A DNA stretch of 64,000 nt from Liriodendron chinense (GCA_003013855.2 ML058452.1:1316810-1380809), one strand, 5' to 3'. Positions 19,507-32,404 are shown, counted from the stretch's first letter. Notes: generated by a model from the letters alone, not told the origin. A program made the numbers and translations.

Positions 19507-21212
19507 TGTTCACTCCCCAAGTGTAGGGTTGCGAAGTAGTAATAATTCGGAAAGACCGAGTATCGTTCCCACAGAGATTTATGTATGGGTATCTTCAGAA
19601 TTTAACTAAAACAACTAGTAATTAAGACTATATTAAGAACTAAAACTAAACAAACAGTGATTTGAGTTTAAACAGTGAATGGTTAAGGTAAATTCAATCT
19701 AAAAAGTCACTAGAGCACCAAGGATCCACTCTTGATACGTTTCAATGCATTAACACAACTAGGTCTCATATAACTCAATCAGAATCAGATTTCCATCTCT
19801 ATCTGATCGAAATATAGAGCAATTAATCACAGTTATCTGAAATAGGTGCTTATTAACTGATTTGATTCCCACAACCAAGCTCAGGCCTTGGGCACACTCA
19901 ATTGTATAGGCCAAGCCTCTTTCCAATTTAGTTGAGATTCATAACCATAGCCTTCACCAAGTCCTGTCACTAGACCTGATTACAACTCATGATTTGAACT
20001 CTAATTAAATCAAAATCAATCACTAAACAAATATTCCAGATTATACACAAAAGATAAGAATTTCAGTTGCATGAGTTCCCACATGAAAATCAGGCCATTG
20101 TATACGAGGCAATCAAAGCGTCTACCATGCCCGGAGTCGATGGTAGATCAATGCATTACACAAGCATGAACAATGCTCAAAAGCTAAGATACTAAGTTAA
20201 ACTCACTAAGAATCACATGAGCCCGGAGTCATCAAGAGATCAAAGTAAAAGCCAACATAGTACTTGATTCAAACTCAAATTGAACTAAAATTCATTCATT
20301 AAAGCATAAAAGGAAACCTAGGTTGCATCAATCCATTAAAAACGAATCAAAAGCTTCCCCTCTTAGCCCTAGCTAAGAGGTTTTAGTTCATCTCTAACAT
20401 CTTTGAACTAAAAGCCTCTAAAAACATGAAAAACTACTAAAACAGGAAATCTGAAGTAGAATCCGTCTCCTCAGCAATCTCCACGTCGTAGCCTCCCTTG
20501 GTATGAAGAGAAGAGGTCCTTTTATAGCTTGGAGAAGTCTAATACGCAAGAGAACTCCAGAAATTGCGTAAACTTAAGCAATTGCGCAGTGAAATCCGGA
20601 GTTTCTGAAATAGAAAGTGGCTGGTTACGCTGGCCGACCGGTCATGACCGGTCGGAGTGGCTTGACCCTTTGTCCACCAATAATGGCCGATCGGTCATGA
20701 CCGGTCGGAGTGGCTTGACCCTTTGTCCAGCAATAATGGCCGATCGGTCATGACCGGTCGGCTGCTTCCTGATGACTCCAGTAACTATGCCCGACCGGTC
20801 ATGACCAGTCGGGCTGGCAGTCCATCAATCAGCAGCTATGCCCGACCGGTCATGACCGGTCGGGCTTATTCCCTGTTCAGTCCAACAAATGTATGGGGTG
20901 GCCGACCGGTCATGACCGGTCGGTCTTGCTTGGCTGACCGGTCAGCCGACCGGTCTTGCCTTCTTCCTTCTCTATTTCTTTCTTTCATTCTTCTTTTCTC
21001 TTCTCTCCTTGCTTTCTTTCTTTGATCCTTCTTCACGCTTCATCTAATGGTCCTTAACACTTGTAAGAAGCCTCATTTAGCCTTCAAATGGTGAACTCTC
21101 CATCTTGTTCCTACAATCACAAATCATGTATTAAGTTGGTCCTCTAAACATGTATATCATGCATAATGAGTGATGAATTGGGGTTAGAATATGCACAATT
21201 ATGAGCTCAACA
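19507..21212 (-). repeat. 5' LTR of the Athila-like element (1706 bp)
   Basis: It matches 13251-14892 nearly base for base. The extra 64 bases are a 53-bp tandem duplication that includes one palindrome (about 20632-20740), a 10-bp insertion that completes another palindrome (about 20801-20810), and one single base. It therefore has six full or near-full palindromes at 20634-20923, compared with four full or near-full ones plus one shortened copy in the other LTR. Hairpins I and II are at 20359-20380 and 20121-20147. Confidence 0.95.
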
Positions 21213-21860
21213 TAAGCCGGGAATATCTTGGAAGACTTCCGGGAACTCCGCTACTACAGGAATTTGCACAATTGATAACTCGACCGAATCTTTTGCTACT
21301 ACGCTCATCAAGCGTTCAATGACTTCTTTTCTCCTCTTACCTTGGAAAATTAACAGGTCTCGTCCGGGGAGGGCTAAAGAGATGGTCTTGGCGTGGCAAT
21401 CCAAGTTCGCGAAATGTTTAGAAAGTCAATCCATGCCTAAGATCACATCGAACGTTCTCATATTCATCACCACTAGATCAGCCTTAATGGTGACTCCACC
21501 GATATTCAAGGGGCATCCTCGGCATATCCTTCGCAATTCCACGATCCGGCCTATAGGGGTAGCTACTACAACTGACTCATCTAGGTGATCAATCTGAAGG
21601 TCTAATTGTGCTAGCACGGATGCAGAGATAAATGAAATAGATGCACTACTATCAAACAAAACTACTACCGGAATGTCACAAATGTAAATAATACCTTCGA
21701 CGGCTCGAGGTTCCTCTTCCACTTCTTCTGGTGGTGCCAGAACAAAGAGACGGCTCGAGTTCTTCTGGTTCGAGTTCGTCGTCTCCTTTCTCTGAGCTAA
21801 AGGGCGGGCAGGTTGCACTGGTCTTGGGGCATGTTCAGGTTGCTGAGTTCGGTTGTCCAC
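21213..21860 (-). pseudogene. Aspartic protease and start of RT, Tekay pol
   Basis: This piece belongs to the Tekay element on the right side of the Athila-like insertion. The protease segment reads FDSSASISFISASVLAQLDL and ends near VILGMD. The usual D-S/T-G-A-S becomes DSSAS, so the glycine next to the catalytic aspartate is lost. After a stop near 21405-21425 the frame reads MDCHAKTISLALPGRDLLIF and then VVAEFPEVFQDIPGL, where the RT sentence is cut by the insertion at 21212 and resumes at 13250. Confidence 0.85.
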
Positions 21861-23045
21861 ACGCGAAGCTGTCCTCTGTTCATCTGCTAGCTTCTTAAGA
21901 CATCTGGCGGCTAGGTGTCCGGACTTCCCACAGTAATAACAATCTCTACTCTTTGGAGTTTGACGTTAATCTGGTGCATTATGCTGAGGATAGGTCACCC
22001 TAAATTTCTTCTCAGGAGCAGGTGGGGCATTTGGTGATGCCTTATTCTTTGGTACAGCGAGTCTGACCTAGCTACGCAGCTGCGAATAACGTTCTGTGTC
22101 CTTTTCTGCAATCATAGCATGATCTACTATCTCTTCATACGAATTGAGATTCAGAATGATAATCTTAGATCGTATGCTTGACCTTAATCCTTTTTGGAAT
22201 TTATGAGTTTTGTATATTGGGTCTTCTATTACTTCAAGCATGTAACTGGCTAGTTTAGCAAATTTATCTTCGTACTGGGCCACAGACATATTTCCTTGTT
22301 CCAACCTGAGGAATTTTGACATCTTTTCATTTCGATAGGCCTCAGGGAAATACTTGTCATAGAACTTGATATGGAATGCTTCCCATGTCCACTGATAATC
22401 TACTGGGGCGCACCTCTTGGTCGCTTGCCACCAGACATGTGCGGGACCCTCTAACATGTAAGTGGCTAGAATCACTCTGTGATGAAGTGGACATGCCAAT
22501 GTGTCTAACTCCTTGGCTATCTGCTTGAGCCAATAATCTGCCTTGATGGGGTCCGGTCCTCTAAAGAATGCTTTTGGGTGCAATTTCATGAACTTCTCAA
22601 TCATGATAGTTTCTTCTGGTAGCGTGAATCTCGACTGCATTGGTGGTGGCGCTTGACTGGGCGCTAGAGGTGGCGTTTGGGCCTCTGGCGGATTCTGTGG
22701 TCTAGGTGGTGCTTGAGTTGATTCTTGGCCTAATGTCACTAAGGTCACGAGTCTTTCTAAGAGGGCCTGTTGTCTAGCTTGTTGTTCTTGTTGTTGTACT
22801 TGTTGCTAATGCATCATGCCGGCTAACCGATCGAAAGCTCCGAACATGGCCTCCCACGGTTGAGGGGCGGCTGGCATTGGTGGCGGTATAGAATAAAATC
22901 CTTGTGCACTGGGTCCTGTCGATGGTCCGGCTTGAGGAGGTGCGGTCCCCATGGGAGCGGATTCCGGATTTGGGGCATTATTTTCAGGTGGTGGGGCGAT
23001 TGCGGGAATGGAGTTTACGCTTCTGTTCTTCCTTCTTGGGGCCAT
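21861..23045 (-). pseudogene. gag of the Tekay element with CCHC knuckle
   Basis: The start is the ATG at 23045 (MAPRRKNRSVN), followed by a proline-rich N terminus. A stop at 22806 breaks the frame. The gag core continues at 22068-22748 (FMKLHPKAFFRGPDPIKADYW, FYDKYFPEAYRNEKMSKFLRL, YEDKFAKLASYMLEV). A zinc knuckle CYYCGKSGHLAARC lies at about 21893-21945. At least two stops fall within the gene. The domain order is that of chromovirus gag. Confidence 0.88.
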
Positions 23046-23903
23046 TGATAATTGAAAGTAAACATTTAAATAATTAGGGGGATAGTCCTAGGACGGAATT
23101 AAGCCCTCATAGTCAAATTGCAGGGGTTTTTTTGACTCACCTAAATGAAGAGTGACTAATCTGGAACTCAAAACCTAGTTATGCTCTCAGATTTTTATCT
23201 CTCAGCCTGGGTAATGGTTTCTGCTAAAATTTGACACATAAGCAGGGTATTAGGTGAAGAACATTTCAAAATTTTATTAAGTCCATAATCGAATTATATC
23301 TTAGGGTTCCTGCCACTTTTACCTCGAAAATCTCTGTAGGTCAGCGCTAGATTACGCAGGATCTTGCCTACTGACTGAATTTTTGTGATTTTTTTGTTTG
23401 TTGGAATAATTTAAAATTTTTCAGAGGTATTTTAGGTTGAGTTAGGAGTCCAGAAATAAATTTTCGAAATTTTATAATCTCTAATTATTTATTTATGACT
23501 GAATTATCATGAATAGGTTTGGAATCCTGCTTTTGGGAATAAAAATCGTTGAAAATTAAGATTTAAACTTTCTGGTGGGTATGCCATATTCTAGTCAGCG
23601 AGTTTGCTGAGATAATCATGGGGAATAGATGAGAGCCCCAAGGAATGAATTTTTCTTTTTTTTTTTTTGTAGGATTTCTCCTTCTCGAAGTCCTAGATTC
23701 AAGTTTCTATATTTAATGACTACCCTATTGATTTCAAGGGAAACCTAGTGTGGGTTTCTAAGTTTGAACACTTCACACAACCATTTGTGTCATACCTAGG
23801 CTGATTGTAACTAGTCATCAAGGGGTCTAAGTCCTAGGGTGAATTTATTATGCAGTGGGTTGGGCTTCACGCCCAAGGTCTCGTTTACGCTCTCATACCA
23901 ACT
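23046..23903 (-). other. Leader and PBS of the Tekay element
   Basis: About 850 bases of non-coding leader. At 23889-23900 the minus strand reads TGGTATGAGAGC, one base from the initiator-Met PBS consensus TGGTATCAGAGC, three bases from the LTR end. Confidence 0.8.
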
Positions 23904-25687
23904 TGTAACGCCCTGAAATTTCGACTCTCGTGGACAAAACGATCGGTCGAGTTTTTGGGTGTTAACTCCTGTGTGTTAACGTCACTATTCCACACACTAA
24001 TACTGTATTTACATACATTCATGGCATTCAAGCATAATGACGAAAATTAAAGATCTTATTCCATAATCTTCTACTCTAAGTTCAAAATCAAATGAAAAAC
24101 ATGTCTAAACAAAAGTTTCATTTAATGTATCCATAAAAGAAAACATATTATGAATTCAAGAAAATAAATTTATTCTATTAAAGGAAGTAAATGAATCATC
24201 ATCAAGCTACTTAGGCTTCATTGTCCGCCATTTGCTGCCACAAGCCTTCATATTCTTTGCCCTGCAGATTGGGCTCGTCTAACGGATCATCACCTGCAAT
24301 GTCTGGTGGTGTTTTAAAAACACCATCCCAGGAGGACGTGAGTTGCTCGCGATCAACTCAGTGAGGATCACCCATTAAGACTAGTATAATAATATCCAAA
24401 CACAATGCATATATCAAACAAAACACGTAAAAAGAAAATATCTTTAATTAATGTGATGCATGAAATGCACGCTCTGGCTCAGGCACCCTGACCAAATGAG
24501 ATGGGATCACTCCACTCTTCTCACCAGCCAATAGTTACCAGAGGTTCTAGATAGGACGGGATCACTCCACTCTTCCCATACACCAATATCCAGTTAGTGA
24601 AATGGGCCCATGCACACTTTCACTAGCAGGCGATGAATGCATGATTTAGTTCCACATTTATTTAAGTAGTTTATCATCCAGTAGCTTTAATGATGTCCAC
24701 ATCCCAAGGTCGCTCTTTACCCCATCCATGGTCCGTCATGACGTAGAATAGTTGTCTCCTCTCAATATGGGCCAACCACGAAAAGGCGTACACATCTTAG
24801 TCAAGATGAGACACATGGCACCCAAAACACTCGTATCTGTCTCAAGAGTCCATCATTTACACATTTACATAGATCCTTGGCAAGTCATTAACATCACGTT
24901 GATGGTCTTACCAAAATACATCACATGGGCTTCTTATGAATCAATTATTCTCCACACATACAGTTATACTATCCATGGGGCAAGGGCTTCCATTAGGACG
25001 ACATTCATACATATAAACATTCCCACACATGAATAATATTCATCTTATACATGTGAACAAACATATTGAAGCGTGGTGCATACATAATCTCATATACACA
25101 TGTAACCAATCATCGTTCTTTCCTTAACCATCACATATAACATATAATCTATATAAAATAAAATTTCAGTGAGTTAATGTCAAACATATTGATCAATACA
25201 CGGTTTCATAGAGGATTCACAACCATTCATGTTTTCAAGTGACATACAACAAACCATAACAACAAGGCACAATTTTGACATACCATTCGATATTGTTGTA
25301 GTTAGGCTTAAAAGGAATCCTCACCTTATAATTAGGATGATTTGAGTTATTGATGGGGTGCACCTCTTCTAGATCCTAAACCTAATATGATTGTGAAAAC
25401 ACATAGTTAGGAATTATTTCAGCATGATATTCATTATTATGATCATCTAAGATTAGGTCCATCATAAGCTTAAGGTGTAGGCTGGATATATGGGATAAAT
25501 ACCATAGTAGATAGGGCTTACCTCTTAGGAATTCAGATCCCGACTGAGTCGACTCGGTTCGACTCGGTTTGGTCAAGTTCTTCTTCTCTTCCTCTCTTTT
25601 TTCTTCCTTCATTTTTCCTTTCTCTTTCTTCTCTTTTTCTCCTCCTTCTCCTTCCCTGGAAGGAGTTTTAGTAGCAAGGTCGCCCCT

Positions 25688-25735
<48 letters not shown>

Positions 25736-26757
25736 CCTTTATTTCTTTCTCTCTCGCCACGGCCTCTCTCTCTCTCTTTGATGATCTTGGAGGTGGCAGG
25801 GATGAACAGAGGGTTTTTATAACTCTCTATAGTCGGTGGCTAGGGTTCGGAGGAAGCTTTTAGGTTCCGGTTTCGTAGTTCAACAAGGAGACAGTGAAAA
25901 GATCGGATCTCTCTACACATCGACTCCTTACGTATGAAGACCGTCCAAAGAGTAGGTAGGGTCCATAAAAAGGTTTTAGAAGTGGTCTCGTGTGCCCATG
26001 CAGAGTGGTGGATCAGATCTTGATCCTTCTTCTTTCAGACGGTAGTTTGGAACGGGTCGTACGGGTGACGGTCGGCAGAGATTTTCAAACGGACTACGTT
26101 TGGCTGGCCCACAATTCGAATGGACGGAGTGGATTTGGCAATGGGGTCCATTGAGAGGGGCAGCTTGCAACGCACGGACGGATAGCGTCATCCACTGTTG
26201 ACGCGAAACGGAAGGGGGGGGGGTGCGGCGTTGTACGCACGCGGTACGAAAACCGCATGTGATTTACATTCTCCGCAGGTGGGGCCCACTGAGGTGGATT
26301 GAGTTGATCCGGCCCACTAGATGTTTTAACAACATAAAATTAACCGTCGACATGAAATTTGGGTCGAATCCGAGTTGTGGTGGGTCGTCTATTGACCATT
26401 TTCTGATTGGGGCACTTGCACAATGATCGGGGAGCTAATTTTCGACATGTATGGTTATTTTGTGTTAGATAGGCCATACACGAAGTTTAGGGTCCAAACT
26501 GATCGTGAAAAACTAGGTTACTTAAATGGTGGGATTTAGGTAGTGGCATTTTCGTAATTTTTAAAACAAGGTGAGTTTAACAAGATCCAGCAGTTCTAGA
26601 ATGTTATAGGGGTTAATTTGAGTAATTTTTATAAATGGGTCCCCCCTTAGATTCCCCCATGGTTGATTAGATATGAATTTTTCAAGATCAACGGCTATAT
26701 TTCTAAAAAAAATCAAAATTAAATAGAAGAAAATAAAGAGAAATACGGGGTATTACA
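23904..26757 (-). repeat. 5' LTR of the Tekay element (2.85 kb)
   Basis: It starts TGTAACGCCCTG and ends GGGTATTACA. It aligns end to end with 7570-10355. A CT microsatellite at about 25689-25728 and a run of 10 G at 26214-26223 are the main length differences. The divergence is clearly greater than that between the Athila-like LTRs, consistent with an older insertion. Confidence 0.93.
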
Positions 26758-27075
26758 CTCTCAGAGTCTGATGAGTATCTGGTTGATACTCTCTACTATG
26801 GTAGGGATGCCTTGGACGTCGAGACTGTTATCTCAGCATTCAGTCGAAGCAGTTGAGAAAGAAGAGCAGAGGTAAAGGTATTTCTACGGCTGCATTGTTT
26901 GCTCATGGAAGACCATCTGAGTGAAAGAAAGGGAAGTAGTGATCTACATCCAAGTCAAAAGGTAAAGGCAAGTTGAATTGCTAAAATTGTTAGAGGATGA
27001 GACATATGAAGGACTATCAAAATTTCGAAACTCAGAAGGAGGAGATATTAGATGATTCGCCGAAAGAAACCAATT
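26758..27075 (+). pseudogene. Copia gag, C-terminal part, decayed
   Basis: The sequence resumes exactly after the Tekay LTR with SESDEYLVDTLYYGRDALDVETV, which continues the gag cut at 7569. Stops follow near 26855. A ruined zinc-knuckle region (NC, then RMRHMKDY) lies at about 26975-27020. It has no usable frame. Confidence 0.75.
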
Positions 27076-27079
27076 TAGC

Positions 27080-28330
27080 TAAAATTTAACGAAGGATCGG
27101 ATGTTTGTAACGTGTTGTTAGTATCCAAGACTAGTTACTTCTGCCATGAGTGGATTTTGGATATGGGGCATTGTACCATGTCTCCTCATCAGAGTTAGTT
27201 TACCACATATAACGAGTATGATGGTGGCTTGGTTCTTATGAGCAATAATCATCCATGTAAGATGATCAGAATTAGTTCAGATCACATCAAGATGTTTGAT
27301 GGGGTGGAGCATACTCTGACCGATGTGAGATACATTTCAGATCTAAAGAATAACTTTATCTCTCTAGGAGCTTTACATGCACTTGGGTGTAAGTTGCCCA
27401 GTTATGAAGGTGTCCCAAAGGTTTCAAAAGGGGCACTCACGGTTACAAAGGCACAGAGGAGCGGAAATCTTTACAAGTTGATCAGAAATACTATATTAGG
27501 TGGAGCTTTAGCGTATGTAGTGGAGTCCACGTCGGCACATTTATGGCAGGTGTTTTTAAGCCATATAAACGAGCGAGGTATGAAGGTACTTCTCGATTGT
27601 CGTTTAATTCCTAATTATAAAAGTTTTGATTTAGATATAAGCGAGCATTGCATCTATGGAAAACAATCAATGTTATCCTTTAAAAAAAACATGTTAGTAA
27701 AGGTTAGCTAGACTATATGTATTCGAATGTGTAGGGGGCGTCGCTTATTGTTTTTGGAGAAGGGTCATCATACTTTGCTATATTCATTAACGATTTCTTT
27801 AAGAAAGTTTGTGTTTACTTTCTGAAGCATAAATCTGATGTTTTCTCCACTTTCAAAACTTAGAAGGTAATGGTTAAAAATCAAATAAGGCGAAAAGTAA
27901 AAATTCTGAGGACAGATAACGGTGGTGAATTTACTTCAGAGGAAATTAATCAATACTATAAAAGTGAGGGCATAGTGAGGTACAACACAGTGAAGCATAT
28001 ACCAAAGTAGAATTTCATGGTTAAACATGTGAACCAAAATATTTTGGAAAGAGCTCAAAGTATATATGTTGAGTAATTCTAGGTTTGACAAGTAGCTCTA
28101 AGTTGAAGCCATCTCTACGGCTTGTTATTTGGTAAATCAATCTCCATCTATAGCTATTGATTGTAAAATTTCAAAAGAGGTATAAAGTGATCAAGTAATT
28201 GATTACTCGGGGTTATGGATATTTGGTTATGACACTTACTCTCATATACCATTAGCTGAGAGAGATAAGCTAGACCAAAGGGCTAAGAAGTGTACTTTTG
28301 TCGGCTATGATGTGAGGTGAAAGGTTACAT
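27080..28330 (+). pseudogene. Copia protease and integrase, decayed
   Basis: The protease core reads EWILDMGHCTMSPH at about 27150-27185, where D-S-G has become D-M-G. A 160-residue open segment (27229-27711) covers the rest of the protease (HTLTDVRYISDLKNNFISLGAL) and the pre-integrase region (SAHLWQVFLSHINERGMKVL). The integrase core follows to about 28320 with stops; pieces such as KILRTDNGGEFTSEE and YTKVEFHG-like sequence are recognisable. Protease, then integrase, then RT is the Copia order. Confidence 0.85.
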
Positions 28331-28589
28331 ATTGTATGACCGGATTTCACAAAAAATCATATTTAGCTGAGACGTCAAGTTAGATGAAGGTTATTTGTTT
28401 CAGAAGGATGAGCACAAGGAAGTGAAAAAATCCGTTATTGATGTTAAAATAGACAAGGGTGAAATGCTTGAAGAACCTAAGCTGCAGGTAGAGGTACAGG
28501 AAGAGGTGGAACAGTGACGTATCAGGAGAAATCCATAAAAGGGATTAAGATACAGGAACAACTCAAACATTGGATTTGTTCTTATTATA

Positions 28590-28704
28590 GATGAGGAGGA
28601 TCCGTCTACTTTTCAGCAAGCATTAAAAGACAAAGATGCAGAGAAGTAGATAACAACGATGCATGATGAGATGGACTCTCTATATAAAATTCAAACACGA
28701 GAGC
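28590..28704 (+). pseudogene. Copia reverse transcriptase, N-terminal piece
   Basis: The translation reads DEEDPSTFQQALKDKDAEK and, after a stop, ITTMHDEMDSLYKIQT, the start of the Copia RT domain. It is cut at 28704 by the solo LTR and continues at 33236. Confidence 0.8.
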
Positions 28705-29294
28705 TGATAAGTGCTTAATTTTGTATAATAACCCTAGTTACTAAAAGCATTATCGTTGATTTTTCAGTTAATTATCCCTCAATAGATGGATTTTCATTGT
28801 GTTGGAGATTAGGAGAGGCTGAAAATGATCCGAGCCAGCTCAAAAGTGGTTCAAGATCAAACATGAAAACAATCTTATGGCAAATCGAGCCGTAAGATAA
28901 AAAACTGGACCATTCTCTATAGTAGAGATGAAAATATGAAGCTTAAAAAACGTCATCAAGGCCACGCAATTTGGAAATTCAAGCTGTGCATATTTGGATG
29001 GTCATGATTAGGCATTACATCACGCGTGGACGGTCATGATTGAGACGTTCACATGGTGGACCAGCCATGCGCCCAAGAGGAAATCTCCACCAATTAAGGA
29101 GGAGCTTCCCTTGTTCTAATGTGAGTAAAGCCATGGAGGGAGGTTTCCATCCAATAGGGGAAGCCTCATCTCCAAATCCAGCAGCAGATCATCAGTCATC
29201 CAACAATTAGACCCATTCATCCAACGGCTAGATCACGTATAGCAGCTGGAAATCCCAGCCGCCCAACAATTGGATGAGCATCTATCGTCCGAGT

Positions 29295-31183
29295 TAGAGG
29301 TGGCAATGGGTCCGGTCAGGTTGGGTTTAGGTCGGGTCAAGTTTGGGTCGGGTCATTTCCATCTCAACCCTAATCCAACCCAAATTAAATTCGGGTTAGA
29401 TTTTTCCAACCCTTACCCAACTCAAATTAAAACAGGTCGGGTCGGGTTGACCCACATTTTAATGATCAACTAACTAATTTGTAAATTAAACTGAAATCAT
29501 ATCTTATTTCAAGCCCCAATTTGAATAAAAATACTAAGAATTCTCAAGAAAGACTCACCTAATAGAGGAATTTTATTAAATCAATTCACAACTAGACTTA
29601 AATCTTCAGCTACCAATGCCTACCCAACATTGCTCATGAATCTGACATGAATAGTCAGGGGTTTGACTTCACTTCAAACTGCACTCATTCAATTTTGTTG
29701 AGTCAACTCAGCACAAGTTACAACTAGTTTCAACCAAACTGAACTTTAAGAGTGAGGATATATGATCATGATCATTCCTAAATAGTTGAACTAAATTAGA
29801 CATTCATCGGATCATGAACAGCTTCTACAAACTAATATGAACTAGGCATAGAACGAGTTCAACTTGGTTTACTACTTGGTAGCAAACCGAGTCGATCATA
29901 GATATAACAGAAAGATGAAATGGATGATTATCTTACCTATACCTCAGTAGCAAGAACTCTATGAATGCATTACCTTAGTAACAACAACACCTCCGGAGAA
30001 GAAGACCTAACCTCCAATGGTGAAACACCAACCGTCAGTTTTCCTTCAATCCAACAGCTATGGATAGAGTAGAATCATTTTGAGGAGCTTAGGAAACTCT
30101 AAGATTTTAGCTCCAACCCCTTCTAACGGACATGTTTATATGATTAGCATGAGATTTAAGGTTTCTAGATGTAAGAAGGGAGAAAAATGAAAGAAAAATT
30201 CTATTTATAAAATGGCATTCTCAACCCTAATATGGTGAATATTATTGGACGGTTAGAATAGATTGCAACTAAGGGTTATGAATGGCTCAAATTTTCTCGA
30301 ATGCATTATCACGGATTGAAATTAATACGGAAAGAAACGGAGGTGAGAGAAAAAGAAAACGGAATATTTCTGTTTTCGGACCCGCCATCCACACAATGTA
30401 ACTTATATGCGAAATAATGGTTATATACATGAGCGTCCACATCTGATATCAATTGGGTTCTAGTTAAAAATGATGCTAAAAATTGATAGATGATTTGGAT
30501 CGAGCTAATGTGGGCTACATTGGTCTCAGTGGTCAGGTTTTGAAGGGTCAGGAAACACAAAATCAGTTACATAATACCATCTTTAGCTTCTAACTGTGTA
30601 CACCATATAATAATACCTTCAATTAAACACTTGGGGTTTGCTATACTCTCATGTTCAAACCATATGAATGGATTGGATTAGCTAGACTGTTGTTCGAAAG
30701 TGGGCCACACGATCATGAAAACGGACAACGTCCATTTGAGATGTTTCGATGAAAATGGAGGGAGAGAAGATTTTCTCTCAGTTTTGGTTTTGATCGGGTC
30801 AACAGATGTTGACCGATCCAGCCAATTTGATGTACAACATGTGCACCAATTGTTAATGCACACTCACCAACAAAAATGAGGCCCACTTTCATCAGAAGTG
30901 AAATCCACTCCGACCATCATCCAGCAGGATATGTGAGAAAAAAACTATATTTTATTTAACTAATAAGAAAATCAATATATAATAGTCTACTTAACCCCTA
31001 TATGATTCGGGTTGGGTCGGGTCGGGTCGGGTCACCTTTAACCCTAACCCGACTCATAAAAATCCGAATTGGGTTAGGTCAACCCAAAAATTGAATTCGG
31101 GTCAAATTTTCCAACCCTAAACTGGAAAAAATCGGGTCGGGTGGGGTCCGATTAGCAGGTCTGGTTGAATTTTGCCAGGTCTA
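29295..31183. mobile_element. Non-autonomous hAT-like DNA transposon (1.9 kb)
   Basis: The left end reads TAGAGGTGGCAATGGGTC and the right end, inverted, reads TAGACCTGGCAAAA: 10 of the first 12 bases match. The flanks are GTCCGAGT (29287-29294) and GTCCGGGT (31184-31191), an 8-bp duplication with one change, as for hAT elements. Both subterminal regions are rich in GGGTCGGGT repeats in opposing orientation (29315-29455 and 31010-31150). No transposase frame is visible. Confidence 0.8.
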
Positions 31184-32114
31184 GTCCGGGTACAGCAGCC
31201 TCTTCGATCCAATGTCAGGCATGCATCACACGTTTAGCTAGAGTCCTCACACGTCAACTAACCAATTGGGCCGTCCGTTCTCAGCTTCCATTGTCCACAC
31301 GAACCCGCAATGGGAAAACCTCTTCTCACACGTGTAGAGGAATCATTCTCTGTCCAACCAGTTTTACAAGTCAGCAAGGTGGATCCCACCTTTCACATGT
31401 GCAGGAGAGGCTGGGACTCTACACCCACATGTGCAATTGCAACAAGATGAAGGACGTTCCCACTTCTTCAAATCTTCAGCCGTCCATCACCTCAAGCCAC
31501 CTGCAACGCCAGCCCTCCATCTGATGTCCAGATGAACATAACGTCTTCCACATTCATTCTAGTAGCAGCGTGTCTATCCAGCCATCCGCCCAGAGTTCAG
31601 TCAGCCTCCATCCAGTGTGTGCAAGCAACCATCTCTACCCTCCAGCAGGTGGCCTTCAAACCCACCTCATGTGCGTCCAAGACCAGAAGCTTGGTGGAGT
31701 TCATCTTCAACAGGAGGCCCTTCAAATCCTTCACACGAGCAGAAGCAACAAGTTATGGGCGTCCTTACCATCTCACCAGTAGTAGGGTGGACCCCACCTT
31801 ACACGTGTCACAAGAGGAAGTCACCTCTCCGACAACCATTCTCGTGTAATCAGCAAAGGGTGGTCATCTTCCACTCTCATATTGAGCAAAGCAAGAAGCT
31901 CTCCCCTCTCTCACACATGGAATGCAAGAAAATATCCAAGCTCTTCCTCCCCCTCTCTCAAGCATGTACAAGCAAGCACGAAGAGAAAGAAAGCCCACAC
32001 ATGTCAAACAATCCAAAGCTCCCTCCTCTCTCACTTGTGTGCTCACACTTGTGTAAGAGAGGATATACTGTCCTCCCTCTCTCAATTGTGTGAGCTCTCT
32101 CTCTCTCCCTTCAC

Positions 32115-32124
32115 CTATAAAAGG
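32115..32124 (+). promoter_or_regulatory. TATA box of the TGATAAG solo LTR
   Basis: CTATAAAAGG follows a CT-rich stretch and precedes the R/U5-like part that holds the hairpin repeats. It is the only strong TATA in this LTR. Confidence 0.6.
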
Positions 32125-32404
32125 GGCTTCACTCCTCATTTTGATCATCTCTCATTCTTCTCTTCTCTCCTCTCTTCTTTCTTTCTTTCTTTCTTTTATA
32201 AAGTTTTTTTTTTCTTCTTTAGTCTTCCATTTGTAGAATGGTTGGTTAAACTCCTAACTAAGGCTATGGGTGAAGCCTTTGGTGAGATTTACAAAGTTTG
32301 GTTTTCTTGGTTCAACAATGATGGTGCTTGAATATTGGAGTCTTCTTGTTTGATTGGCTTTGTTATCTACCTCAACGGAAGCTATTGTTGTGCACAGCCA
32401 CTTG

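Larger units (their letters stand above)
13251..21212 (-). mobile_element. Young Athila-like gag-protease-only retrotransposon
   Basis: Two nearly identical LTRs (13251-14892 and 19507-21212) enclose one long gag-protease frame. Both flanks are TAAGC (13246-13250 and 21213-21217), a perfect 5-bp target duplication within the Tekay pol. The PBS at 19483-19500 is the Athila type and a purine tract lies beside the left LTR. There is no RT, RNase H or integrase, so mobility would depend on enzymes from another element. I see only about 20 substitutions and three indels between the LTRs by eye, so it is the youngest element of the nest. Confidence 0.95.
7570..26757 (-). mobile_element. Tekay/Del-type chromovirus (Ty3/Gypsy), nested in Copia gag
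   Basis: The element has long LTRs (7570-10355 and 23904-26757), an initiator-Met-type PBS (23889-23900), gag with a CCHC knuckle, PR, RT, RNase H, integrase and a C-terminal chromodomain, all on the minus strand, plus a purine tract at 10356-10369. The chromodomain and 2.8-kb LTRs mark the Tekay/Del clade. Flanks TTCTC (7565-7569) and CTCTC (26758-26762) are a near-perfect 5-bp target duplication inside the Copia gag. The element is split in turn by the Athila-like element at 13251-21212. Stops and frameshifts occur in most domains. Confidence 0.93.

Noticed and set aside
31165..32331. Several overlapping plus-strand open frames of 70-158 codons
   Set aside because: They lie in U3 of the TGATAAG solo LTR, overlap in different frames and have no domain or codon pattern of a gene.
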